Origin: Arthrobacter sp. CAU 1506
GTDB lineage: Bacteria; Actinomycetota; Actinomycetes; Actinomycetales; Micrococcaceae
Assembly (NCBI RefSeq): GCF_005047635.1
Contig: NZ_SUKC01000008.1
Span: forward strand, 1-64,000
Length of the DNA stretch: 64,000 nucleotides
Reading direction: 5' to 3'
Part shown: positions 51,972 through 60,543 of the stretch, in pieces
Layout: each line of letters starts with the position of its first letter
How positions within the stretch are numbered: the first letter of the stretch is position 1
Notes under the pieces: generated by a model
Told to the model about the DNA's origin: nothing
The model's database searches: none
The model's input: only the letters and a program-made list of their open reading frames with translations
Translations under genes and position numbers: made by a program

Positions 51972-54900
51972 ATGACCAAGCAAAGCAGCAGCTTTGTGCG
52001 CCGGCAGGGAATGCGATCTGCCGCAGCACTCGCACTGGGGATCCCGCTGATCCTCTCCGGGCTGGCCGGCCCGGCCGCGGCCGCACCCGCCAACCTCCCG
52101 CGCACCATCACGTCCAACCCGGATGGACAGCAGGCCATCTACGAGGACGGCCGCTACATCGTGATGCTGGATTCCGATCCGCTGGCAACCTATGAAGGCG
52201 GTGTGGCCGGCATCGAGGCCACCAAGCCAGCCAAAGGCGAGAAGCTGAACGCCAGCACCGCTCACGCCAAGAAGTACCGCGCGCACCTGGCCAGCAAGCA
52301 GGACGACGTCGCTGCCTCCGAAGGCGTGAAAATCCAGAAGAGCTTCACGACGGCGGTGAACGGCTTCGTGGCCGAGCTGACCGGACTACAGGCGGCGGAG
52401 CTGGCCAAGAAGCCCGGCGTCGTGGCGGTGGCTCCGGACGAGCAGCACCAGCCCGACTACGCCAGCACCGACTACCTGAACCTGCCCGGCCGCGACGGCG
52501 CCTGGGCCGAGCAGTACGGCGGCGCGAAGAACGCCGGCAAGGGCACCGTGGTCGGCGTCATCGACACCGGCTACTACCCGGAGAGCGAGTTCCTGGCCGG
52601 CGAAGAGGTCAAGCCGCTGCGCGGCAAGGCCAAGGTCGGCGAGCCGTACCTGACCGCCGAGGGCAAGATCGCCATGCTCAAGGCTGACGGCACTATGTTC
52701 ATGGGCGAGTGCCAGCCGGGCCAGGCAGGCTCCGGCTTCGACGGCACCGAATGCAACTCCAAGGTGCTCAGCGCCCGCTACTACGCCGACGACTTCCTGC
52801 GGACCGTCCCGGTGCAAGACCGGCACCCGAAGGAGTCCATCTCCCCGCTGGACATCGCCAGCCACGGCACCCACACGGCCACCACCGCCGCCGGCAACAG
52901 CGAGGTGGCGCAGACGGTGGACGGCCGCGACTTCGGCACCGGCCACGGCGTGGCGCCCGCCGCCAAGGTTGCCGTCTACAAGATCTGCTGGGGGGACAAC
53001 GACGAAGCCACCGGCGGCTGCTACACCTCCGCCTCCGTGAGTGCGATCGAACAGGCCATCCTGGACGGCGTGGACGTGCTCAACTACTCCATCTCCGGCA
53101 ACAACGACTCGGTGCTGGACCCGGTGTCGGTGGCGTTCCTGAGCGCCGCCGAGGTGGGCATCTTCGTTTCCGCCTCCGCCGGCAACGCCGGCCCGGCCCC
53201 CACCACCGTCAACCACAGCGCACCGTGGGTGACCACGGTTGCCGCCAGCACGTTCTCCAACGAACTGCAGGGCACGGTGGAACTGTCCGACGGCACCAAG
53301 TACCGCGGCACGTCCATCATGAACCGCGAGGTTCCGCAGTCCAGCCTGATCCTGTCCGCCGAGGCCGGCGCGGCAGGCGCCACCGCCGACGAGGCAAGGC
53401 TCTGCTACCCGGGCAAACTCGACCCGGCCAAGGTTGACGGCAAGATCGTGGTCTGCGACCGCGGCGTGAATGCCCGTGCGGACAAGTCCGTGGCGGTGAA
53501 GGAGGCCGGCGGCGTCGGCATGGTGCTGGTGAACGTGGTGCCCGGATCGCTGGATCTGGACCTGCACGCTGTGCCCACCGTCCACATCGACGACCCGTCC
53601 ATCAAGGACAAGGTGGCCGCCGATCCGGCGTTGACCGCTGCGCTGCGCAACAAGGACACCACCGGCCTGGCCGGTAGCCCGGTCCCGCAGGTCGCCGCCT
53701 TCTCCTCGCGCGGTCCGTCCACCGCGGTGGACTCCAACCTGCTCAAGCCTGACGTTGCCGCCCCGGGCGTGAACGTGCTGGCCGGCGTTTCCCCGGTCCT
53801 TGGCGGCGAGACCAACGGCTTCATGTCCGGCACCTCGATGGCCGCCCCCCATGTTGCCGGCCTGGGTGCGCTGCTGCTGGCCGAGAACCCCCAGTGGTCG
53901 CCGGCCACGGTGAAGTCGGCCATGATGACCACCGCCGGTGAGCTGGTGAACGAGGACGGCACGGTGAACGAAGACCGCTTCGCCACCGGCGCCGGCCACG
54001 TGGATACCGCGCGGATGGGCGACCCGGGCCTGGCCTACGACGCCAACGTCAATGACTGGCTGGGCTTCATCCAGGGCACCGGCCTGGACCTGGGACTGAA
54101 GAAGAAGGAAACCATCCAGTCCAAGGACCTCAACGTCCCGTCCTTCGCCCTCGGACAGCTGGCCGGCACGGTCACGGTGGAGCGCACGCTCACGGCCCTG
54201 GAAGCCGGTACCTACACGGTGGACGTGGACCTGCCCGGCGTGGCCGTCAAGGTCTCCCCGAAGAAGCTGAGCTTCGCGAAGCCCGGCCAGGAGCGCAAGT
54301 TCAAGGTCACCTTCGAAAACGTCAACGCCCCGCTGGACAAGTTCGCCATGGGCTCGCTGGTCTGGACGGAAGAGGGCAAGCGCGGCAAGGGCAGCAACCA
54401 GCGCACGGTGGCTTCACCCATCGCCGTCCGGCCGGTCACGGCCGTGGCTCCGGCCAGTATCGCCTTCACGTCCGACGCCGGCGACGGCACCGGCTCGTTC
54501 AAGGTCACCTCGGGCACCAACTCGCCCATCGATCTGGCGGTCGAGGGCCTGGCCAAGTCCAATGCCACCGACGTGGAGAAGGTTCCCGGCCAGCCGGCCG
54601 TGATCGGTTCCAACGGCAGCACCGGCTTCGCCCCGCAGGCCGTGCCGGCAGGTGCCACGTTGGCGCAGTTCGCCATCAACGCGGCGGATGCCGGAGCGGA
54701 TTGGGATCTGCACGTGCTCACTCCCGCCGGCACGGTGATCTCCGCCGCCACGGCATCGGCCAGCGAGTCACTGGTGATCAACAATCCAGCGCCGGGCACG
54801 TACTACGCGATCGCGCACCTGTACTCCAGCCCGGACGGCAAGGCCAGCAAGGGCACCATCAACACGGTGGCGCTCAGCGGTGATTCCGAGAACCTGACCC

Positions 54901-55139
54901 TCAGCCCGGATCCGCTGAAGCTGCGCAACGGCAAGACCGGCACGGTGCAGGCCGCCTGGTCCGGCTTGAAGCCCGGCAACTGGGTGGGCCTGGTGAAGTT
55001 CAGCGACGGCGCCTCCACGGCAGTGACCGTCAATGTCACTGGCGACGGCAGCGTGGCGCAGGAGCCGGCAGCTGAAGGCGGCGCGGTGATTGTCGACGGC
55101 GGTGCCTCCCAGCAGCCGGAGCAACGCTCCGGCCGGTAA
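51972..55139 (+). CDS. Secreted subtilisin-like serine protease (S8)
   Basis: This 1055-residue protein has a signal peptide (cut near ..PAAAAPA, residue 38), an I9-type inhibitor prodomain (YIVMLDSDPLATYEGG..HLASKQDDVAA..TAVNGFVAELTG), and the S8 catalytic triad: D198 in GVIDTGYYPE, H298 in SHGTHTAT and S622 in SGTSMAAPHVAG. A PA insert near residues 470-560 is indicated by the motif VDGKIVVCDRGVNARADKS. The C-terminal 400 residues hold Fn3-like and PPC-like modules. The protein is expected to be secreted and processed. ATG at 51972 follows GAAAGG. A strong terminator follows. The SSI-like lipoprotein at 50024 is a plausible cognate inhibitor. Confidence 0.92.
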   Translation: MTKQSSSFVRRQGMRSAAALALGIPLILSGLAGPAAAAPANLPRTITSNPDGQQAIYEDGRYIVMLDSDPLATYEGGVAGIEATKPAKGEKLNASTAHAKKYRAHLASKQDDVAASEGVKIQKSFTTAVNGFVAELTGLQAAELAKKPGVVAVAPDEQHQPDYASTDYLNLPGRDGAWAEQYGGAKNAGKGTVVGVIDTGYYPESEFLAGEEVKPLRGKAKVGEPYLTAEGKIAMLKADGTMFMGECQPGQAGSGFDGTECNSKVLSARYYADDFLRTVPVQDRHPKESISPLDIASHGTHTATTAAGNSEVAQTVDGRDFGTGHGVAPAAKVAVYKICWGDNDEATGGCYTSASVSAIEQAILDGVDVLNYSISGNNDSVLDPVSVAFLSAAEVGIFVSASAGNAGPAPTTVNHSAPWVTTVAASTFSNELQGTVELSDGTKYRGTSIMNREVPQSSLILSAEAGAAGATADEARLCYPGKLDPAKVDGKIVVCDRGVNARADKSVAVKEAGGVGMVLVNVVPGSLDLDLHAVPTVHIDDPSIKDKVAADPALTAALRNKDTTGLAGSPVPQVAAFSSRGPSTAVDSNLLKPDVAAPGVNVLAGVSPVLGGETNGFMSGTSMAAPHVAGLGALLLAENPQWSPATVKSAMMTTAGELVNEDGTVNEDRFATGAGHVDTARMGDPGLAYDANVNDWLGFIQGTGLDLGLKKKETIQSKDLNVPSFALGQLAGTVTVERTLTALEAGTYTVDVDLPGVAVKVSPKKLSFAKPGQERKFKVTFENVNAPLDKFAMGSLVWTEEGKRGKGSNQRTVASPIAVRPVTAVAPASIAFTSDAGDGTGSFKVTSGTNSPIDLAVEGLAKSNATDVEKVPGQPAVIGSNGSTGFAPQAVPAGATLAQFAINAADAGADWDLHVLTPAGTVISAATASASESLVINNPAPGTYYAIAHLYSSPDGKASKGTINTVALSGDSENLTLSPDPLKLRNGKTGTVQAAWSGLKPGNWVGLVKFSDGASTAVTVNVTGDGSVAQEPAAEGGAVIVDGGASQQPEQRSGR

Positions 55140-55175
55140 CGGCGGCGGTTCCTCGCAACCTCGCGAGGACATGAA

Positions 55176-55211
55176 GAAGGCGGCCGGTGGGTTGGACCAC
55201 CGGCCGCCTTC
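55176..55211. terminator. Terminator between the subtilase and OhrR-type genes
   Basis: GAAGGCGGCCGGTGG pairs perfectly with CCACCGGCCGCCTTC around a six-base loop in the convergent gap; it can serve both strands. Confidence 0.88.
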
Positions 55212-55243
55212 GCTGTCTCCGCGGGCTTCCGCCGACCTGCCCT

Positions 55244-55750
55244 TCAGGCCCGGTCGTGGCCTCCGGCTTCCTGCGCTGCCCCGGCATGCCCAGCACCCCC
55301 GGCGTCCTGCGCGGCCGCGATCAGGGCATGCATCGTGGCGTTCAGGTCCCGCAACTGCTCCCGTTCCAGGCCCAGCCGCGAGAGCATAGTTCCCGGCACG
55401 GCCAGGGCCTGCTCGCGCAGCGCAACGCCGGCATCCGTCAAGCCCACGGCCAGCGCCCGCTCGTTGCCTTCCATCCGCTCCCGGGTCACCAGCCCGGCCT
55501 GCTCCAGCCGTTTGAGCATGGGGGAGAGTGTGGCCGGTTCCTGCTGAAGTGCCTCGGATAGGTCCTTGACCATCCGCGGGCTCTGCTCCCAGAGAGCCAG
55601 CATCACCAGGTACTGCGGGTGGGTGATGCCCAGCTTCTCGAGCACGGGTTTGTACGAAGCCACCACACTCCGAGAGGCCACCGACAGCGCGAAACACAGC
55701 TGGTGCTCCAGCAGCAGGTCTTCTGTTGTTCCCGCTGTCACGGCCATCAC
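55244..55750 (-). CDS. ohrR: MarR-family regulator, OhrR type
   Basis: This 168-residue protein matches OhrR organic-peroxide sensors: LEHQLCFALSVASRSVVASYKPVLEKLGITHPQYLVMLALWE, with the peroxide-reactive cysteine at the conserved position in QLCFAL, then MVKDLSEALQQEPATLSPMLKRLEQAGLVTRER as the winged helix. Oxidation of the cysteine normally releases DNA. The classical partner, the peroxidase Ohr, is not next to it here; instead two small genes of unknown function follow divergently. A palindrome (TTAGTGCACTAA) lies just before its start. Confidence 0.8.
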   Translation of the reverse strand: MMAVTAGTTEDLLLEHQLCFALSVASRSVVASYKPVLEKLGITHPQYLVMLALWEQSPRMVKDLSEALQQEPATLSPMLKRLEQAGLVTRERMEGNERALAVGLTDAGVALREQALAVPGTMLSRLGLEREQLRDLNATMHALIAAAQDAGGAGHAGAAQEAGGHDRA

Positions 55751-55760
55751 TCCCGATTGG

Positions 55761-55772
55761 TTAGTGCACTAA
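55761..55772. promoter_or_regulatory. OhrR operator candidate
   Basis: TTAGTGCACTAA is a perfect palindrome ten bases upstream of the ohrR start in the divergent promoter region. A -10-like TATTAT follows at 55784 for the rightward gene. Confidence 0.6.
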
Positions 55773-55841
55773 TTGTTCGTCCCCTATTATGGATACGAAC
55801 GCCCGCGGAGTCCACCGGGCACCGGAAGAAGGATCACGCAC

Positions 55842-56054
55842 ATGGCCGAGAAGAAGTCCCGCGTCAACGCGTTCATGCGGGCGACCGGCAAGTTCCGCTG
55901 GGTCTTCGGCCCGGCGCAGAAGAGCGGCGTCGACCATCCCATGACCGAGGAGAACAAGGCCCTGCTCAAGCAGCGCGAGGCCGAAGCGTCGCAGTGGGAA
56001 ACGGTCACTCGGGCCGACGGCAGCACCTACATCGTGCCGAAGAAGCGGTCCTAG
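55842..56054 (+). CDS. Small basic protein, paralog 1
   Basis: This 70-residue protein of unknown function starts MAEKKSRVNAFMRATGKFRWVFGPAQ and ends YIVPKKRS; Lys and Arg are frequent. ATG at 55842 follows GAAGAAGGA. It shares the pattern SR-x(4)-FMRATxK-x(4)-GPA with its neighbour at 56172, so the two are diverged tandem duplicates. It is divergent from ohrR and shares its promoter region, which suggests peroxide-responsive expression; that is inference. Confidence 0.65.
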   Translation: MAEKKSRVNAFMRATGKFRWVFGPAQKSGVDHPMTEENKALLKQREAEASQWETVTRADGSTYIVPKKRS

Positions 56055-56171
56055 GAATCTGACGACCCAACGCGGGCCCGGGCGGGCTGTTCGCCGCCCA
56101 AAACTCTGTTTTTCCGTACCGCTGCTCGTTACACTGATGCCACGGATTCTTCCGAGCAAGAGGTGATTTAG

Positions 56172-56390
56172 ATGGCTGGGAATTCGCGTTTCATGAACCG
56201 ATTCATGCGTGCCACGGAGAAGGCGGCAAAAGTGTGGGGTCCGGCGGACCGGATCGATGCGGATTCCCCGGTGGTCCACCGGCACGACGCCTCGGAGAAG
56301 GCCTCGGAGGAACAGTTGTCGCAGATCGAAGTGGAGCGGGAAGCCGGCCACTCGTACGCGTACCGCAGGCCAGCGAAGCCTGAAGCCTGA
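56172..56390 (+). CDS. Small protein, paralog 2
   Basis: This 72-residue protein starts MAGNSRFMNRFMRATEKAAKVWGPAD and contains a more acidic second half (EKASEEQLSQIEVEREAGHSYAYRR). It is a paralog of the preceding gene with the same N-terminal motif but a different tail. ATG at 56172 follows AGAGGTGA. I do not recognise the family. A hairpin (56448-56469) follows. Confidence 0.65.
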   Translation: MAGNSRFMNRFMRATEKAAKVWGPADRIDADSPVVHRHDASEKASEEQLSQIEVEREAGHSYAYRRPAKPEA

Positions 56391-56447
56391 GCCGCCGGAA
56401 GTGGCGTCCGCGCACTTCAACAGTCGCCGGGACAGGCGGCGTGGCGA

Positions 56448-56469
56448 CGGCGGTGCGCACCGCCGTCGT
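56448..56469 (+). terminator. Palindromic terminator after the small paralogs
   Basis: GACGGCGGTGC pairs with GCACCGCCGTC with no loop spacer, followed by GTTGTTCCC. Confidence 0.65.
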
Positions 56470-56571
56470 TGTTCCCCCAATTGACGAACGCCTGCCCGCC
56501 ATGCGGAGCGAGCGGCGCCAGCCAGCCCCGGCCGAACCCATGCCAGCGGCCAGTTCCCATCGAGAAGTCAG

Positions 56572-56607
56572 CAGGCGCCCTTCCCAAGGCTGGGAAGGGC
56601 GCCTGCT
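56572..56607. terminator. Dispersed long hairpin, family B copy 3
   Basis: GCAGGCGCCCTTCCCA pairs perfectly with TGGGAAGGGCGCCTGC around AGGC. Compared with the copy at 43031, the TTTTCA arm is TTCCCA and the other arm has changed to match. It lies 73 bases after the lysC stop on the minus strand. Confidence 0.85.
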
Positions 56608-56679
56608 GATCAGTCGATCCGGTAGGTCTGCTGAGCCCGTGGTTGGCCGAGCCCGCGGCTAACCGACGGGAGCGGCAGG

Positions 56680-57966
56680 TCAGCGGCCAGTGCCGCCGTA
56701 GACCGTGGCTTCCTCGTCGGTGTCCAGGCCGAACGCAGCATGCACCGCGCGGACGGCGGTATCCAGCAGGTCGGCGTGCGTGACAATCGAGATGCGGATC
56801 TCGGAGGTGGAGATCATGTCCACGTTCACGCCGGCCTTGTGCAGGGCCTCGAAGAACTTGTAGGAGACGCCCGGGTTGGAGCGCATGCCCGCGCCGATCA
56901 GCGAGAGCTTGCCAACGTTCTCGTTGTAGAGGATGCCCTCGAAGCCCACCACATCCTGTGCCGCATTGAGCGCGTCCAGGGCTTCCTTGCCTTCCACCAT
57001 GGGCAGCGTGAAGGAGATGTCCGTCTTGCCGGTGCCGCGGGTGGAGATGTTCTGCACGATCATGTCGATGTTCGAGTGCGCGCCTGCCACGATGCCGAAG
57101 ATTTCCGCCGCCTTGCCGGGAATGTCCGGCACGCCCAAGATGGTGACCTTGGCTTCGGAGCGGTCGTGGGCAACGCCGGAGATGATGGGCTGTTCCAAGG
57201 GTTCTCCCTCTTGAATCTTGATCTTGTCGTCGGGGTTGGGCAGCACCCAGGTCCCCTCGTTGGTGCTGAAGGACGAGCGCACGTGCAGCTTCACGCCGAA
57301 GCGGCGGGCGTACTCGACGCAGCGCAGGTGCAGGATCTTGGAGCCGGAGGCGGCCATCTCCAGCATCTCTTCGCTGGAGATGGTGTCGATCTTCTTGGCG
57401 CTGTGCACCACGCGCGGATCGGCCGTGTACACGCCGTCCACATCGGTGTAGATCTCGCAGACGTCGGCGCCCAGGGCCGCCGCCAGTGCCACCGCGGTGG
57501 TGTCCGAGCCGCCGCGGCCCAGCGTGGTGATGTCGTTGCTCTCCCGGCTGATGCCCTGGAAGCCGGCCACAATGGCGATCTCGCCTCGTTCAATGGTGGT
57601 CAGCACCCGGTGCGGCGAGACGTCGATGATCCGCGCCTTGCCGTGAATGGCGTCGGTGACCATGCCGGCCTGGCTGCCCGTGAAGGACTGCGCGCGGGAG
57701 CCGAACTCCTGGATGGCCATGGCCAGCAAGGACATGGAGATGCGTTCGCCGGCGGAGAGCAGCATGTCCATTTCGCGCGCGCTGCTGTGGGAGGAGACCT
57801 GGTTGGCCAGGTCAAGCAGTTCGTCGGTGGTATCCCCCATGGCGGACACGACGACCACCACTTGGTTGCCGGCAGCCTGGGTATCGACCACGCGTTGGGC
57901 CACGCGCTTAATACCCTCGGCGTCCGAGACTGAGGAACCGCCAAACTTCTGCACTATCAGGCTCAT
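56680..57966 (-). CDS. lysC: Aspartate kinase
   Basis: Aspartate kinase phosphorylates aspartate, the first step toward lysine, threonine and methionine. The 428-residue protein has [26 protein letters not shown] at the start, the substrate loop [31 protein letters not shown] near residue 140, [15 protein letters not shown], and two C-terminal ACT domains ([51 protein letters not shown]) that bind the inhibitors Lys and Thr. ATG at 57966 begins the conserved sequence; a TTG at 57981 is in frame. A downstream asd gene, common in other genera, is not adjacent. Confidence 0.95.
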   Translation of the reverse strand: MSLIVQKFGGSSVSDAEGIKRVAQRVVDTQAAGNQVVVVVSAMGDTTDELLDLANQVSSHSSAREMDMLLSAGERISMSLLAMAIQEFGSRAQSFTGSQAGMVTDAIHGKARIIDVSPHRVLTTIERGEIAIVAGFQGISRESNDITTLGRGGSDTTAVALAAALGADVCEIYTDVDGVYTADPRVVHSAKKIDTISSEEMLEMAASGSKILHLRCVEYARRFGVKLHVRSSFSTNEGTWVLPNPDDKIKIQEGEPLEQPIISGVAHDRSEAKVTILGVPDIPGKAAEIFGIVAGAHSNIDMIVQNISTRGTGKTDISFTLPMVEGKEALDALNAAQDVVGFEGILYNENVGKLSLIGAGMRSNPGVSYKFFEALHKAGVNVDMISTSEIRISIVTHADLLDTAVRAVHAAFGLDTDEEATVYGGTGR

Positions 57967-58212
57967 GTGGGCTCTAAACAACTCCTGGGTTGGGCCCGGA
58001 CGGTGCCGCGCAACGCGGACGGCCGGGCTTATGGAAGGCTGCCGCGGGTCCTGGCTGCGGACGCGGCGCGGCAGGGCAATTCTAACGCTGCATCAGGGGC
58101 GGCAGAGAATGCGGCCGGTCAGTGTGACTGGCCTTGGTCATAACGACCCCGGTGCCTCACCTAAGTGCCGCACGGCGCCGGCGTCGCGCTGTCACCCCCG
58201 TCCGGGGGGATC

Positions 58213-58267
58213 GAGTGTACGGATATGGCCCGCTTCCGGACGCCGGACGGGCCATATCCGTACACTC
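58213..58267. terminator. Dispersed long hairpin, family A copy 3
   Basis: GAGTGTACGGATATGGCCCG pairs perfectly with CGGGCCATATCCGTACACTC. Compared with the other copies (ACTGTACC), both arms have changed together. It lies in the gap between lysC and ehuA, about 50 bases after the ehuA stop; nothing else is evident in the remaining gap. Confidence 0.88.
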
Positions 58268-58288
58268 CTTTCGGCTAGCGGATGGCTG

Positions 58289-58334
58289 GCCGGCGGCCTA
58301 GCGGGTGCCGAGCCGGCGGCTTAGCGGGTGCCGA
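58289..58334. repeat. 23-bp tandem duplication across the ehuA stop codon
   Basis: GCCGGCGGCTTAGCGGGTGCCGA at 58312 contains the ehuA stop codon; an almost identical unit precedes it at 58289 with CTA in place of TTA. Confidence 0.85.
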
Positions 58335-59166
58335 TCTGGTCCTCCGCGTTGCCGAGGACGGCGTGCAGGAACGACTGCGTCCGTTCGTGCTGCGGGTTGG
58401 TGAACATGACCTCGGGCGTGGCCTCTTCAACCACCTTGCCGCCGTCGAACATCATCACCCGGTTGGAGACGTCGCGGGCGAACTGCATCTCATGCGTGAC
58501 GATCAGCATGGTGATGTCGGTGGTGGCGGCGATGTGCCGCAGGATCCCCAGCACTTCGCCCACAATCTCCGGGTCCAGTGCCGAGGTGACCTCGTCCAGC
58601 AGCAGGATCTCCGGATCCATCGCCAGCGCACGAGCAATCGCCACCCGCTGCTGCTGGCCGCCGGAGAGCTCCAGCGGGTGCGCGTCCGCCTTATCCGGGA
58701 GCCCCACGCTCTCCAGCAGTTCCATGGCGCGGGCGGTCGCCTCTTCCTTGGACTGGCCCAGTACGTGCACCGGCGCTTCGATGATGTTCTCCAGCACACT
58801 CATGTTGGGGAACAGGTTGAACTGCTGGAACACCATGCCGATCCGCTTGCGGATCTGCTTCTGTGCCTTCTCGCCCAGCTCCACCCGCTTGCCGCCGCGC
58901 TCCTCGTGGGTGAGGGGCTCGCCGTCGATGTAGATGAATCCGCCGCTGAGGTCCTCCAGCGTCATCACCAGGCGCAGGATGGTGGTCTTGCCGGAACCGC
59001 TGGGGCCGATCAGGGTCACGCGGTCACCCTTGGCGACTTCAAAGTTCAGGTCCTTCAGCACCACGTTGTCGCCGAACCGCTTCTCCACGTTCTCGAACTT
59101 GATGGCGGGAACGGTGGCCGCGGTGGCGGGTGCGGGGACGGTCTCGGGTTCAGTAGTTGTAGGCAA
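58321..59166 (-). CDS. ehuA: Ectoine/hydroxyectoine-type ABC transporter ATP-binding protein
   Basis: This 281-residue polar amino acid-type ATPase has Walker A GPSGSGKTT near residue 55, the Q-loop FQQFNLFPNMSV, signature SGGQQQRVAIARAL near 175, Walker B LLLDEVTSALDPE and the switch histidine VTHEMQFA. It overlaps ehuD by 17 bases and ends an operon ordered B-C-D-A as in known ectoine importers. Assignment to ectoine rather than another polar amino acid rests on the binding protein and gene order. Confidence 0.85.
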   Translation of the reverse strand: MPTTTEPETVPAPATAATVPAIKFENVEKRFGDNVVLKDLNFEVAKGDRVTLIGPSGSGKTTILRLVMTLEDLSGGFIYIDGEPLTHEERGGKRVELGEKAQKQIRKRIGMVFQQFNLFPNMSVLENIIEAPVHVLGQSKEEATARAMELLESVGLPDKADAHPLELSGGQQQRVAIARALAMDPEILLLDEVTSALDPEIVGEVLGILRHIAATTDITMLIVTHEMQFARDVSNRVMMFDGGKVVEEATPEVMFTNPQHERTQSFLHAVLGNAEDQIGTR

Positions 59167-59803
59167 GGCGCTTTTCCAATCTGGAGATGAGCAGGGAGGT
59201 CGGGTAGCTGGCCAGCAGGAAGATCACGCCGGCCAGGGTGATGGCCTCCATATATCTGAAGTGGTTGCCACCGAAGGTCAGGCCCGCGCGGACCATTTCC
59301 ACCACGCCGATGGTCAGCAGGAACGGGGTGTCCTTGAACATCGAGATGGCGTAGTTGCCCAACGCCGGAACGGTGGCACGCAGGGCCTGCGGGATGATTA
59401 CGGCAATCCAAGTGCGCGACTTGGACATGGACAGTGCCTTGGTGGCCTCCCACTGGCCCTTGGGCACGGACTCGATGCCGGCCCGGTAGACCTCTGCCAT
59501 GTAGGTGGAGTAGTGGATGCCGAAGACCGCGATGCCGATGACGATCGCGTCAACGCTCAGGAACGTCCAGTAGGCGAAGAGCAACTGCACCACGATCGGC
59601 GTCATGCGGATGAAGTCGCCGATGAAGTTGATGACCACCGCCACCGGTTTGGGCACGGACATCCGCAGGATCGCGATGACCAGCCCGAGCACGGCGGCAA
59701 TGGCGGTACTGACAACCGTTACCAGCAGCGTCACCTTCAGGAACGCAAGCAACAGTTCCGGGAGGACGGCGTAGGCGGCGTCCCAATCCCATAATTCGTT
59801 CAT
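59150..59803 (-). CDS. ehuD: Ectoine/hydroxyectoine-type ABC transporter permease D
   Basis: This 217-residue His/Glu/Gln/Arg-type permease has about five hydrophobic segments and the EAA loop VPKGQWEATKALSMSKSRTWIAVIIPQAL near residue 115. It overlaps ehuC by one to two bases (TGATG), and ehuA overlaps its end. Works with EhuC as a heterodimeric channel. Confidence 0.82.
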   Translation of the reverse strand: MNELWDWDAAYAVLPELLLAFLKVTLLVTVVSTAIAAVLGLVIAILRMSVPKPVAVVINFIGDFIRMTPIVVQLLFAYWTFLSVDAIVIGIAVFGIHYSTYMAEVYRAGIESVPKGQWEATKALSMSKSRTWIAVIIPQALRATVPALGNYAISMFKDTPFLLTIGVVEMVRAGLTFGGNHFRYMEAITLAGVIFLLASYPTSLLISRLEKRLAYNY

Positions 59804-60534
59804 CAGCCCCTACCTCCTTCCGCTGCAACAGTGGTCTCCGGCGCCTTCAAGCTGAGGGTTTCGCGCAGCGAGTCGCCGCGGCCCAACTTGTGCTTGGCCT
59901 GGACCTCAAGGCCGTTCATCATCAGCGTCAGGATGTAGGCCAGCACAAAGTAGATGACCAGGCTGACGCCGTAGGCGAAGAAGGTATTGGTGTCCTGGCG
60001 CAATTGCTCGGTGTGGTAGGTCAGGTCGGCCAGCGTAATGAAGCTGACGATGGCCGTGCCCTTGAGCATGTGGATCAGGTAGTTGGTCAACGACGGGATC
60101 ATCAGGGCCCAGGCCTGCGGGAAGATGATCCGGCGCATCCGCTGCGTCTTGGACAGGCTCAGCGCCGTCGTCGCCTCCCACTGGCCGGTGGGCACGGAGT
60201 TGATGGAACCGCGCACCACTTCAGCGCAGTAGGCGCCGTAGTTCAACCCCAGCCCCAGGATGCCGCAGACCATCGCGGGAAGGTCCACGCCCAGCTGCGG
60301 CAGCACGAAGAAGAAGAAGAACAGCTGCACCACCAGCGAGGTGCCGCGGAAGAATTCGATGAAGGCCCGGCAGATGCCCCGCAAGAAGACGTTGTTCAGG
60401 CGGGCACCCAGTCCTAGGACCACCGCAATGACGATCGCCAGCAGGGCACCGCCGAGGGTCAGGAGGAGGGTGATGCCCAAGCCTTCCCAGATCCTCGGCG
60501 CCGCCTCAGCCAGCGCTGCAAAATTTGCCTCCAT
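59803..60534 (-). CDS. ehuC: Ectoine/hydroxyectoine-type ABC transporter permease C
   Basis: This 243-residue permease of the same class has FFRGTSLVVQLFFFFFVLPQLG near residue 62 and the EAA loop VPTGQWEATTALSLSKTQRMRRIIFPQAW near 115. The last 35 residues are polar. It follows ehuB by nine bases. Confidence 0.82.
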   Translation of the reverse strand: MEANFAALAEAAPRIWEGLGITLLLTLGGALLAIVIAVVLGLGARLNNVFLRGICRAFIEFFRGTSLVVQLFFFFFVLPQLGVDLPAMVCGILGLGLNYGAYCAEVVRGSINSVPTGQWEATTALSLSKTQRMRRIIFPQAWALMIPSLTNYLIHMLKGTAIVSFITLADLTYHTEQLRQDTNTFFAYGVSLVIYFVLAYILTLMMNGLEVQAKHKLGRGDSLRETLSLKAPETTVAAEGGRG

Positions 60535-60543
60535 GGGGATGGA

